54,498 nt of DNA from Candidatus Iainarchaeum sp. (GTDB lineage: Archaea; Iainarchaeota; Iainarchaeia; Iainarchaeales; Iainarchaeaceae). The notes beneath the pieces were generated by a model. The model was not told the DNA's origin and made no database searches. It was given only the letters and a program-made list of their open reading frames with translations. Position numbers and translations under genes: made by a program. The stretch covers positions 1 to 54,498 of the forward strand of contig NZBD01000015.1 of NCBI GenBank assembly GCA_002687735.1. Reading direction: 5' to 3'. This document shows, piece after piece, positions 25,950 to 35,344 of the stretch (position 1 is its first letter; every line of letters starts with the position of its first letter).

Positions 25950-26140
25950 GGATAATCCCTAAAAACCGAAGCAAAATTGCTATCAACGCTCAAAGAATGA
26001 TGACCGTCAGCAGATTACGAAGCCAAATAGCTAGAGATAAGGAATTTCTAGCAAATAACCGAGGAAATATGATTACTGAGGTTGCCCAAAAAATAAAAAA
26101 ACAAATAGCGGCCGCTGAAACAAAGCTAAAAGAAGTATAA
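25946..26140 (+). CDS. Small hypothetical protein
   Basis: Short helical ORF with 4-nt overlap to preceding gene. Confidence 0.4.
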   Translation: MRIIPKNRSKIAINAQRMMTVSRLRSQIARDKEFLANNRGNMITEVAQKIKKQIAAAETKLKEV

Positions 26141-26147
26141 TAAAAAT

Positions 26148-26405
26148 TCACTTCTTCTTTGTTTTTTTAGCAGGAGTTTTATCTTTATTTTCTTTCGAAC
26201 CTTCACTTTCTTCCGGGTTTTTGCCCCCTTCAGGAATTTCACCTTTGAAATCCTCATTAAATTCATCAATATCCTCATCGTCTAAACCAAGATTTTTGAG
26301 GATTTTATCATGTTCCTCAATAGACATCTGATCAAAATCTTCTTTCCAGATTTTCATGTCTGCAGTTACAGGAAGAGGTTTTCCTTCTTTTTTCTTTTTA
26401 ATCAT
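26148..26405 (-). CDS. Small acidic hypothetical protein
   Basis: 85-aa ORF with low-complexity charged tail. Confidence 0.45.
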   Translation of the reverse strand: MIKKKKEGKPLPVTADMKIWKEDFDQMSIEEHDKILKNLGLDDEDIDEFNEDFKGEIPEGGKNPEESEGSKENKDKTPAKKTKKK

Positions 26406-26486
26406 AACTTCTTTTAGGTTATAAAAGTTTAAAAGCTTTTGATTGAAACCAGAGAGTATTTATTTGAAAAAAACAATTAATTCTAC

Positions 26487-27329
26487 ATGGACTCTCCGGA
26501 ACCCAAAAACGAGCATCTAGAAAAATTCAAACAGGAGCTTATTATTGCGGGTTACAGCCAAAGAACTATTAGTATGTACACGCTTTACGTCAAAAATTTG
26601 TTAAACTCAGCCAAAAAACACCCAAAAGATATGGATAGATCTGATTTAGTTGGTTTTCTTGCTAAAGAAAAGGAAAAAGGATCCTCAAACTCGACTCTTG
26701 CCTTAATCCACGCTGCTTTGAAATTCTTTTTCCATAAATACCTCAAAAGCAAAATTATGGACGAAATTCCAACACCAAAGAAAAACAAATATCTCCCCAC
26801 GACACTTACTAAAGATGAAACAAAAAAACTGATCAAAGCAACAAAAAAAGGCAGAAACCGGTTGCTGTTGCAATTTATTTACTCCTCCGGGGTTCGTGTG
26901 AGTGAAGCGGTTAATATGAAAAATGAGGAAATTAATTTTAAAGAAAGAATCGGAAAAGTAAAATCCGGAAAGGGAGCCAAAGACAGGATTATTATTCTTT
27001 CAAAAAACTGGTGTAAATTAGCAAAAAAATACGTGGAAAAAAAGAAAATCAAGAGTGAATGGCTGTTCTCAAAAAAGAACGGTAAAAAAATCTCAACAGA
27101 TACTGTCCAACGCATTGTAAAAGAAGCCGGGGAAAAAGCAGAAATTGAAAAAATTGTAACTCCCCACGTTCTTAGACACAGTTTTGCCACTCATTTATTG
27201 GAAGCGGGAGAAAATATTAGGAAAATCCAAGAACTTTTAGGCCATTCAAACCTAAACACAACTCAGATTTACACCCATGTTTCTACAGAGCAACTCAAAA
27301 AAGTAAGCAGTCCTTTGGACAATCTGTAA
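26487..27329 (+). CDS. xerA: Tyrosine recombinase XerA/XerC/D family
   Basis: FIYSSGVRVSEAVN, HVLRHSFATHLLEAGENIRKIQELLGHSNLNTTQIYTHV. Confidence 0.93.
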   Translation: MDSPEPKNEHLEKFKQELIIAGYSQRTISMYTLYVKNLLNSAKKHPKDMDRSDLVGFLAKEKEKGSSNSTLALIHAALKFFFHKYLKSKIMDEIPTPKKNKYLPTTLTKDETKKLIKATKKGRNRLLLQFIYSSGVRVSEAVNMKNEEINFKERIGKVKSGKGAKDRIIILSKNWCKLAKKYVEKKKIKSEWLFSKKNGKKISTDTVQRIVKEAGEKAEIEKIVTPHVLRHSFATHLLEAGENIRKIQELLGHSNLNTTQIYTHVSTEQLKKVSSPLDNL

Positions 27330-27602
27330 CCTCTCGTACACTAATTAATCCACAACTCTCACCAGTAATTAACCTATAACCCAATACTTCCACTACTTCC
27401 AAACAAAAATTGTAATAAAAATCTGAATTTTGATTATGTATATTTGTTTAATTACGTCTTTGGTGTTCTTTCAAAACAGAACAAAAAACAGCGTTTGTTA
27501 TGTAGATGTGTTGTTTTTTGGTGTTTACTGTGGAATTCGACATAAACTTTATATATTTGGTTATATTTATTATTTTAGAATAAATTTTTTGGAGGAATTA
27601 AA

Positions 27603-27896
27603 ATGACCGTTAGATTATCAAAATTATTTGGGATGGACATCTATACTACAGACGCAGAGCATAAAGGGAAGGTTTTTGATTTAGTTATTAACCTTGAAAA
27701 GGGCAAGATTGAAACCATAACTACTGAGGCATTAAAAGCAAGATCTAAGGCTGAAGCAAAGAAAATTATAAGTGAAAAAAGCATACCTTATAACAAAGTC
27801 AGGTCCGCTAAAGACATTATAATTGTTGGTTCAACCGCTAAACAGGAAGAATCAACTAGTGATTCTGGCAGTAAAACAATAATTAGAAGACGATAA
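27603..27896 (+). CDS. PRC-barrel domain protein
   Basis: RLSKLFGMDIYTTDAEHKGKVFDLVINLEKGKIETI; SD ggagg; upstream TATA-like element. Confidence 0.75.
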   Translation: MTVRLSKLFGMDIYTTDAEHKGKVFDLVINLEKGKIETITTEALKARSKAEAKKIISEKSIPYNKVRSAKDIIIVGSTAKQEESTSDSGSKTIIRRR

Positions 27897-27979
27897 AAAG
27901 ATGTTTTTACGATCCTTTTTTTATTTTTATGTTTACTAATTATACATAAGGAGATTTTGTTTTATAATATAGGTTATTA

Positions 27980-28576
27980 GTGGAATTGTGGGGTGTTGGT
28001 TTGTTAAAAGGTTATTTTGTTCAGTATAAGTTCATTATTCCAGAGGCAACTAAACATTCGTCATATACTTACCAAAAACTTTTTAGGGCACTATATGGTT
28101 ACACTCAGAATGTTACCAAAGCTAACGGGAAAACCTATCACTATCACAGAAAAGGAATTCTTTCGGAAATCCCATACATCCGCCCAGGAAAGAATTGTGT
28201 TATTATTCCTCCAAAATCTTTTAGTTCTTTAGATTCTTTTTTCAAAACAGGAAAAAACCCAAGTCATTATTGGAGAGTTAAAGGGGACTGGAAAGCTGTT
28301 TTTTATTTAGACGAAAAAAATCTTGATGAAAAACAAGTTGTTACTGCACTTAAGGATCAGATTAAAAGAGGGTTTCAGGGAGATGATCAGGCTGTGCTGG
28401 ATCTTACTTTCTTAGCGGACAAAGTTAAAAATAATGAGCCGATTTCTAAGGACAAAATCAATTTGGCTTTAAATGAAGCCGAACCAATAATTTCAAACCC
28501 TTGGTTTAAGGAAGTTTACCAAAAAGACCCTGGGTTAAAACAGTTTTTTGACGCTTATCGTGCTTTAAAGCCTTAG
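27980..28576 (+). CDS. Hypothetical protein
   Basis: 198-aa ORF with no recognised motif. Confidence 0.5.
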   Translation: MELWGVGLLKGYFVQYKFIIPEATKHSSYTYQKLFRALYGYTQNVTKANGKTYHYHRKGILSEIPYIRPGKNCVIIPPKSFSSLDSFFKTGKNPSHYWRVKGDWKAVFYLDEKNLDEKQVVTALKDQIKRGFQGDDQAVLDLTFLADKVKNNEPISKDKINLALNEAEPIISNPWFKEVYQKDPGLKQFFDAYRALKP

Positions 28577-28578
28577 TT

Positions 28579-28992
28579 TTAGCTATTTTTAACAGTTTCT
28601 TTTTCATTTTCAATTTTCTCTTTTTTACCTTCTAATTTTATTAAAATATCTCGTTTTCTCCATTTTTTCTTCCCTCCGACATTGTTTGTTTCAACAAGGC
28701 CGATATCAACTAATGTTTTGATATAGGGGTACAAACTCCGATCATTCTTATAATCCATTCCAAAAAGCTCTCTGATTCTCCTTAGGATTTCATCCATTGT
28801 AATCCATTCATCAAACCCCAGAATTGCGGCGATATGAGACGCCTGTGAATTATCATTCAATTTAATATAATCCCAAACACTGTGAATTTCTTCAATTAAC
28901 TCTTCTTTTTTTTCATAAATGCTATTCTTGAGAGATGGGGCTTCTTTTTTTTCTATTTTAAATATCTTTTTTAACCAACCAACTAAATCCAT
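28579..28992 (-). CDS. Hypothetical protein with winged-helix-like region
   Basis: MTMDEILRRIRELFGMDYKNDRSLYPYIKTLVDIGLVETNN region; start chosen at MDLVGW. Confidence 0.5.
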   Translation of the reverse strand: MDLVGWLKKIFKIEKKEAPSLKNSIYEKKEELIEEIHSVWDYIKLNDNSQASHIAAILGFDEWITMDEILRRIRELFGMDYKNDRSLYPYIKTLVDIGLVETNNVGGKKKWRKRDILIKLEGKKEKIENEKETVKNS

Positions 28993-29224
28993 ATTAGTAA
29001 TTACTCTAAACTCCTTTTTATAATTATTGTTATGCCTACGATTACTCTTTATCAACAAAGTAATGCTTTATTTTGCTGGTAATTACTAGTCTTTTTTTGC
29101 TGATTGCCGTATTTTTAGGCATAATTTCTTGTTTTTAATGTATTTTGGCAATAATATTAACAAAAAGTAAGCGTGTTTTACGTATCATTTCAGGGTTTTT
29201 TGGTATTGGTTGATAAAATTATTT

Positions 29225-29283
29225 TTTTGTGAGTGTATTTTTAGTGCTTTTTATAAATTCGGTTGTTTTGTGAGTGTATTTTT
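29225..29283. repeat. 18-bp perfect direct repeat TTTTGTGAGTGTATTTTT (29225-29242, 29266-29283)
   Basis: Direct reading; offset 41 bp. Confidence 0.85.
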
Positions 29284-29421
29284 CAGGGTTTTAGAAAAAA
29301 AAGTTTATTTTTGAGTATGATTTACCGGACTTTGAATTAACTAACTGAAAAGTATCGTATTTTAGCAGTTACTCATAAAACAAGCTATTTTAGGTAAGTC
29401 CTGTTAAATTCAGAATTTGAA

Positions 29422-29496
29422 TAGCGGGGGAAGGATTTGAACCTTCGACCTTCGGGTTATGAGCCCGACGGGCACTCCTGACTGCCCTACCCCGCT
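29422..29496 (-). tRNA. tRNA-Met (CAU), initiator-type
   Basis: AGCGGGG...CCCCGCT acceptor; CGGGCUCAUAACCCG anticodon arm with GGG/CCC stem. Confidence 0.93.
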
Positions 29497-29698
29497 ATAA
29501 ATCAAATATACTCATTACACGTAAGTTTAATAAACCCAATTATTTTGCCTAATATCCTTTATTTTAGCGTAAAATCCAATTTAAAGCTATTTGTTGCGGT
29601 TTATTGTAGTTTAAAGCTATAATTTGGCTTTGTTTTGGTTTTAACTGGTTTGTTTTATTGTAAATTGCGCTTCGTTCTATGTCCAAGAATTCGTGTAT

Positions 29699-30241
29699 TC
29701 ATATTGCTTTTTCCAGGTCGGTCAACTCGGATTTCATTAAGTCAATTTTCTTTTTCAAGTCTTTGACTCTTTTCTTGTTGTTTATTGCTTTCAGGGGTCT
29801 GCCGGTATCTGGGCATTTAAACCCGTATTCTGCAGCAATTTCAAAAGGGTAAAATGCACTGTCTTTTCCGGCACTGAAAAAAGCATGGGTTCCTTCAAAT
29901 TCAATTTCTTTTTCAAGTTTGGTTATTTCTTCAACCTGTTGTTCCAGTATTAATGTAGCAATCCGGGGGGCTTTAATTTCCCAGGTGTATGAATACCATC
30001 CCGTTTTCACGTTTTTTGTTTTCTGGTAACAGGCAATACCTCGGTAATGAAGCCTGTTCAAAATAGTTCTAATTTCGGTAATTTTTAAAGGTAATTTTTT
30101 GCCAATTTCTTCATCAGTAACTGGCTTTCGTTTGCCTGAACAAATTTTAACTAATTCAATAGCATAATCCCCGGCAACTGAAATCAAAAAGTCTTTGACC
30201 AATAAGTATTCGTAAATTTTTTTCTTTGGGAATTTAGCCAT
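29699..30241 (-). CDS. tfe: Transcription factor E (TFE-alpha) with degenerate zinc ribbon
   Basis: wHTH VTDEEIGKKLPLKITEIRTILNRLHYRGIACYQKTKNVKTGWYSYTWEI. Confidence 0.8.
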   Translation of the reverse strand: MAKFPKKKIYEYLLVKDFLISVAGDYAIELVKICSGKRKPVTDEEIGKKLPLKITEIRTILNRLHYRGIACYQKTKNVKTGWYSYTWEIKAPRIATLILEQQVEEITKLEKEIEFEGTHAFFSAGKDSAFYPFEIAAEYGFKCPDTGRPLKAINNKKRVKDLKKKIDLMKSELTDLEKAI

Positions 30242-30290
30242 AGTATATTTTTTCACCGTTATTGTTTTTTAAAGTAAAACGAATTTTTGA

Positions 30291-30821
30291 TTACTTTTTG
30301 TTGACTTTTTTCCCTTTTGCAACCGGTTCAATGGAAATTTTTGCCCCACCAAATTTTTTCGCTAGCTCTTTTCCTTCTTGTAGCCTATCCAAAAAAACAG
30401 CCATTGCGGCGATTTCAGAATGCGGTTGAAGCGTTACCGACACATTATAATCGGCCATTTCATAAACTTCCTTTTCCACTTTTTGAGATCCAATAATCAC
30501 AAGTAATTTGTTAAATTTCCTAATTGCTTGCTCCGTTTCCTGAACCGGCAAACCATACATAGTTAAATGTACAGAGGTAAATCCTTTCTTTTTGTAATGC
30601 GTTATTCTTTTTCTCCAGCTATCAAAAAACTCAACTCCTGCGCCTTTACCCCATTGTTTGTTCATAGTGTTAACCGTATTCTCAATACTTTCATCCTTCT
30701 CTCCAATAACCTCTACTTTATCTGCTCCAAAAGCTCTTGCCACTAGACAACAATGACTTGTAACCCTATAATCTCTCACAGGCCTATGTCCGTATCTGAG
30801 AACAATAATTTCCTTAACCAT
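30291..30821 (-). CDS. tRNA (cytidine(56)-2'-O)-methyltransferase Trm56
   Basis: IIVLRYGHRPVRDYRVTSHCCLVARAFGADKV SPOUT-family signature. Confidence 0.9.
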   Translation of the reverse strand: MVKEIIVLRYGHRPVRDYRVTSHCCLVARAFGADKVEVIGEKDESIENTVNTMNKQWGKGAGVEFFDSWRKRITHYKKKGFTSVHLTMYGLPVQETEQAIRKFNKLLVIIGSQKVEKEVYEMADYNVSVTLQPHSEIAAMAVFLDRLQEGKELAKKFGGAKISIEPVAKGKKVNKK

Positions 30822-30881
30822 AGTTAAATTTCGTCTAGAGCAGTTTTTATTCTTTATTTTACTTAAATTCACTGTGATTTT

Positions 30882-32159
30882 ATGCTGGATCTTAAATTTG
30901 TAAGGGAAAACCATTCTTTGATTAGAAAAGACCTTGAAAAAAGGAAAGATAAGGAAAAGCTTCCGTGGTTAAACGAATTACTGAAACTGGATGAGCAGTA
31001 CAGGAAAAAGTTACAGGAAGCTGAAAATCTGAGGGCTAAAAGAAATGAAATCACTAATGAAGTAAAGAAATTACTCTCTGAAAAAAAAGACGCTAAAAAA
31101 AAGATCGCGGAAGCAAAAAGTCTTCCGGACAAAATCAAGAAAATTGAAAAAAACACTGCTCCGTTGAAAGAAAAAATTGATTACTATCTGATGCGTCTTC
31201 CTAATGTTTTGGACGAATCTGTTCCTTATGGAAAAGACGATTCTGAAAACGTTGTTGTAAAGGAAGCCGGAAAAAAAATCTCAAGAAAAGATCTTCCTCC
31301 TCATGGCGAGCTTTTGGAAAAGCATGGTTGGGCTGATTTTGATCGTGCCGCAAAAATTGCAGGGTCAGGATTTTATTTTTTAAAAGGTCAGTTTGCGTTG
31401 TTAGATTTTGCTTTACAAAGATTTGCTCTCGACAAACTTGTCAAAAAAGGTTATTCTGTTATTCAGCCTCCTTTGATGATGAATCGCGAGGCTTATTCAG
31501 GGGTTACGGATTTAAACGATTTTGAGAACGTCATGTATAAAATTGACTCTGAGGATCTTTACCTTATTGCAACTTCCGAACACCCAATGGCTGCGATGTT
31601 CAAGGACGAAATTCTTTCTAGTGAAGAGCTCCCGATTAAGTTTGCAGGAATTTCCCCCTGTTTCAGAAAAGAAATAGGCAAGCATGGTATTGACACGAGA
31701 GGTATTTTCAGGGTTCATCAGTTCAACAAAGTTGAACAGTTTGTTTTCTGTAAGCCGGAAGAGTCTGAGAAGTTCCATGAAGAACTTTTAGAAAATGCCG
31801 AGGAAATTTTCAAAGAACTTGGTTTAGCTTACAGGGTTGTAAATATTTGTACTGGCGATATTGGAATAGTTGCGGCTAAAAAATATGATATGGATGTCTG
31901 GATGCCAAGGGAAGAAAAGTACAGAGAAGTTGTTTCAAACAGCAACTGTACAACTTACCAAGCGGTCCGTTCCAATATAAAATTCAGGAACAAAGACGGT
32001 TCAAAAGAATTTGTTCATACTTTAAACAGCACAGCTATTGCAACATCAAGAGCACTAAGAGCTTTGCTTGAAACCCATTATGATAAAGGAGTAATAAAAA
32101 TACCAAAGCCTTTACAACCGTACATGAACGGAGCAAAGGAAATCAAACATGAGAAATAG
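30882..32159 (+). CDS. serS: Seryl-tRNA synthetase
   Basis: N-terminal coiled coil; FRKEIGKHGIDTRGIFRVHQFNKVEQFVF, NSTAIATSRALRALLETH. Confidence 0.96.
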   Translation: MLDLKFVRENHSLIRKDLEKRKDKEKLPWLNELLKLDEQYRKKLQEAENLRAKRNEITNEVKKLLSEKKDAKKKIAEAKSLPDKIKKIEKNTAPLKEKIDYYLMRLPNVLDESVPYGKDDSENVVVKEAGKKISRKDLPPHGELLEKHGWADFDRAAKIAGSGFYFLKGQFALLDFALQRFALDKLVKKGYSVIQPPLMMNREAYSGVTDLNDFENVMYKIDSEDLYLIATSEHPMAAMFKDEILSSEELPIKFAGISPCFRKEIGKHGIDTRGIFRVHQFNKVEQFVFCKPEESEKFHEELLENAEEIFKELGLAYRVVNICTGDIGIVAAKKYDMDVWMPREEKYREVVSNSNCTTYQAVRSNIKFRNKDGSKEFVHTLNSTAIATSRALRALLETHYDKGVIKIPKPLQPYMNGAKEIKHEK

Positions 32160-32160
32160 T

Positions 32161-32448
32161 TTAAGACCCCCAAGCAAGCATTCCGCCTTTCAGGTTGAAT
32201 GCTTCAAATCCGTTTTCATTCAAAAATTTTGTTGCTGTTGCTGACCTGTGTCCGCTTCTGCAAATAACTATAATAGGCCGCTTTGTTGAGAGTTCATTTT
32301 TCCGTTCCGCAAGTTCCCCTAAAGGAATGCACTTATCAGGATTAGCATTTCCTGCATCAATTTCTTTCTTTTCTCTAACATCTAATAAGATAGCTTTTTT
32401 TGCCGTAATGAGCTTTTTTGCTTCTTTCGCAGAAACTTCTTTTACCAT
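32161..32448 (-). CDS. Rhodanese-domain protein
   Basis: PIIVICRSGHRSATATKFLNENGF, GGMLAW. Confidence 0.92.
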   Translation of the reverse strand: MVKEVSAKEAKKLITAKKAILLDVREKKEIDAGNANPDKCIPLGELAERKNELSTKRPIIVICRSGHRSATATKFLNENGFEAFNLKGGMLAWGS

Positions 32449-32527
32449 AGGAAATTTGCTCTGTGCAAAGCTTAAAAAAGCTGTCTTACGCGAATTATAA
32501 TCGTTTAATTGTCCTTATCGGGCGATT

Positions 32528-32601
32528 GGGCCCGTAGCTCAGCCTGGTAGAGCAGCGGACTTTTAATCCGCGTGTCGAGGGTTCAAATCCCTCTGGGCTC
32601 G
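32528..32601 (+). tRNA. tRNA-Lys (UUU)
   Basis: Cloverleaf with anticodon arm CGGACUUUUAAUCCG. Confidence 0.95.
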
Positions 32602-32605
32602 TAAC

Positions 32606-32643
32606 CTTTTTCTTTCTTGCGCCCTTTGGGCGGAAAGAAAAAG
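32606..32643. other. Inverted repeat/hairpin between tRNA-Lys(UUU) and lysS
   Basis: CTTTTTCTTTC / GAAAGAAAAAG flanking CGCCC-TTT-GGGCG. Confidence 0.7.
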
Positions 32644-32678
32644 CTTAGCCAAAAAGAAAGAACAAAGGAAAGAAATCC

Positions 32679-34301
32679 ATGGAAGAAAACATTCAGTTTT
32701 GGGCAGAAAAAATAGCAAAAGACATCCAAGAGAGAAAGAAATTTCACTTTTTGGATAAGTCAATTCCTGAGCTAAAAAATCCCACTATAAAAAGCAGTTC
32801 TAGTCTTTCTGGTGTTCTTCACATTGGCCGTCTTAGTGATATAATAAGGGGCGAGGCAGTTTTCCGTGCATTAAAAGAAAACAACTCCAATGCCGAGTTC
32901 ATTTATGTTACTGAGGACATGGATCCTTTAAGGAAAATCCCAAAAGGCGTCCCAAAAGATTTTGAACAATATATAGGAATGCCAGTTAGTAATGTTCCTG
33001 ATCCTGAGGGCTGCCATGCAAGTTATGGTGATCACTTTAAAGAAAAGTTTCTGAAAATCTTTGACGGTTTTCTCACTTATGAGCCAAAGCTTTATTCTAT
33101 GAGTGAAGAATACAAAAAAGGAAATTTCACGCCTTATATTTTAGAGTTAGTAAAGAATACCGAGAAAGCAAAAGAAATCATTTCAAGGTTTCAAGATTCT
33201 CCAGTTTCTGATACCTGGACTTCCTGGAAACCAATTTGTGAAAACTGCGGAAAATTACAAACAACCGTTGTAACAAAAATCAGTGGAACAAAAATTGATT
33301 ATGTTTGTAAGGACTATGATTTTGAAACAACTAAAGCAATTGGGTGCAATCATGAGGGAACATCAGATTTAAAGAAAGCAGTTGGAAAATTGATTTGGAA
33401 GAGCGAGTGGGCTGCTCAGTGGAAACGTTGGCAAGTAGTAAGTGAAGGAGCCGGAAAAGAATACAATGCACCTAACTCTGCGTGGTTTGTGAACGCGGAA
33501 ATTTGCGAAAAAGTTCTTGATTATCCGATGCCGGAACCAATTTTTTATGAACATTTATTCATTGATGGCCAAAAAATGTCTGCATCAGTAGGGAACGTTG
33601 TTTATCCTCATGAATGGCTTGAAGTTGGCAGGCCAGAAGCGTTAAAGCTTTTATACATGAAAAAACTTGCGAAAACCAGGAGCTTTTCCTGGAAAGACTT
33701 ACCTATTCTGGAAAGCGAATTAGATAAAGCTGCTCTAGCGGATACTTTAATTACTGAATTAGGTGACTCGAAAGAGAAGAAACAATTACAAAAACTTTAC
33801 CATTATTCTAAAGTAAAAGGCAGAGAGGCATTCCCGGTTCAAGTTGACTATTCATTAGTTGCATCGCTTGTCACTACTATTCCCGATAATCAACTGTTAT
33901 TTGAGAAATTGGTCGAGATGCAAGAATTTGACAAACAAGGTTTGGAAAAAATGAAAGAGCAAGTATTTGAAAGGATGAACCATGCCAGAAATTGGGTTGA
34001 GAAATATGTTCCAGAGAAGAAATTAGAATTTGTGGAAGAATATTCTGTAGAAGGAATTGATGAAAAAACGAAAAAACTTTTTGCGGATATTGCAAATGAG
34101 TTGGATAAAGATAATAGTGTTGGTGAGGTACAACAAAGGATATTTGAAACAGCAAAAGCTAATGGCATTAAACCACAGGACTTATTCAGGTCTCTTTACC
34201 AAGTTATGATTGGAAAAGAACGTGGGCCAAAAATAGGTACTTTGGTTTTTGCTTTTGGAAAAGAAAAAGTAATTGAACGTTTAAAGGAAATTTCCTCTTA
34301 G
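32679..34301 (+). CDS. lysS: Class I lysyl-tRNA synthetase
   Basis: SGVLHIGRLSDIIRGEAV (HIGH) and KMSASVGNVVYPHEWLEVG (KMSKS). Confidence 0.95.
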   Translation: MEENIQFWAEKIAKDIQERKKFHFLDKSIPELKNPTIKSSSSLSGVLHIGRLSDIIRGEAVFRALKENNSNAEFIYVTEDMDPLRKIPKGVPKDFEQYIGMPVSNVPDPEGCHASYGDHFKEKFLKIFDGFLTYEPKLYSMSEEYKKGNFTPYILELVKNTEKAKEIISRFQDSPVSDTWTSWKPICENCGKLQTTVVTKISGTKIDYVCKDYDFETTKAIGCNHEGTSDLKKAVGKLIWKSEWAAQWKRWQVVSEGAGKEYNAPNSAWFVNAEICEKVLDYPMPEPIFYEHLFIDGQKMSASVGNVVYPHEWLEVGRPEALKLLYMKKLAKTRSFSWKDLPILESELDKAALADTLITELGDSKEKKQLQKLYHYSKVKGREAFPVQVDYSLVASLVTTIPDNQLLFEKLVEMQEFDKQGLEKMKEQVFERMNHARNWVEKYVPEKKLEFVEEYSVEGIDEKTKKLFADIANELDKDNSVGEVQQRIFETAKANGIKPQDLFRSLYQVMIGKERGPKIGTLVFAFGKEKVIERLKEISS

Positions 34302-34302
34302 A

Positions 34303-34376
34303 GGGCCCATAGCTCAGCCTGGTAGAGCAGCGGACTCTTAATCCGCGTGTCGAGGGTTCAAATCCCTCTGGGCTCG
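34303..34376 (+). tRNA. tRNA-Lys (CUU)
   Basis: Cloverleaf with anticodon arm CGGACUCUUAAUCCG. Confidence 0.95.
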
Positions 34377-34444
34377 CATTCTATTTTCGCAGTGGCAATG
34401 TGCCCCTTCGAAATTTGATTATACTAAAAAATTGTTATTTTAGT

Positions 34445-35344
34445 ATGCATTCAATCTCAGTTTCCTTAATTAGGAATTTACAGGAATCTAGACGAAAAGC
34501 AATTTCTTACAAAGCTATCGCGAAAGAGTTTAATTTAAGCCCCGCTACTGTTTTGAAATATTGTAGAAAAGTTGAGCTGAAAGGTTCGGGGAAACGAATT
34601 CTTGAAATAAATGAACAGGTTAACAGAGAAAAATTTGCTGAAGTATATGCTAAGGTTAAGAAAATAAGGAAACCTTTATTTTCCAAAAAATTTTCAAATC
34701 TACTAGGGCATTTGTTTTTTGACGGCTCAGTTAATTTTACACTAGGAAGATATGATTTAACTTATACAAATGCGTCTCAAAAGTTGGTTCATACGTTTAA
34801 CAAAAATATGATTGAATCTTTTGATTTGAAGTCTGGAAAAATATCTAAAATTTCTGGAGTGAATTTTGATTGGTTTGTTTGTCATCATTATTCTAAATCT
34901 GTTTGTGAATTTTTATCAGAGTTATCCGAATCATTTAGTACTTCTGATGGTATTGGTGTCCCCACGCAAATTTTGGAAGGAGATAATGGAATTAAAGCCG
35001 CTTTTTTGGGTGCTTTTTGGGATGATGAAGGAAGCATTTCTGATTCTGGTAAGCTTGAAGGTAGCTTGGTTTCAAAAGAAATGATTGTTGGGCTTTCAAA
35101 ATTGCATTTTGATTTAGGGATTGAAAACAAGGTTTATACAAATAAGAAGAAGGGAGATTTCACTGTTCATATTAACAAAAACGAAGTGAATTACTTGTTG
35201 TTTCAAGAAAAAATCGGGTTTTCTGATTCATTAGTAGTTCATGGAAAAAATAGTGGGAACTTGAAAAAGAACGTGTTGCGTGAAAAAATTAGGGGTTATA
35301 GAAACCATTTAAAACTCTCCCAAACTAACTATTTACGATTGTAG
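34445..35344 (+). CDS. LAGLIDADG-family homing endonuclease-like protein with N-terminal HTH
   Basis: Two LAGLIDADG-like motifs LLGHLFFDGSVN and FLGAFWDDEGSI; HTH-like YKAIAKEFNLSPATVLKYCRK. Confidence 0.75.
   Translation: MHSISVSLIRNLQESRRKAISYKAIAKEFNLSPATVLKYCRKVELKGSGKRILEINEQVNREKFAEVYAKVKKIRKPLFSKKFSNLLGHLFFDGSVNFTLGRYDLTYTNASQKLVHTFNKNMIESFDLKSGKISKISGVNFDWFVCHHYSKSVCEFLSELSESFSTSDGIGVPTQILEGDNGIKAAFLGAFWDDEGSISDSGKLEGSLVSKEMIVGLSKLHFDLGIENKVYTNKKKGDFTVHINKNEVNYLLFQEKIGFSDSLVVHGKNSGNLKKNVLREKIRGYRNHLKLSQTNYLRL

Noticed and set aside
32563-32763. Reverse ORF ending AQRDLNPRHAD
   Set aside because: Overlaps tRNA-Lys; RDLNPRxx is a classic spurious translation of tRNA T-arm sequence.
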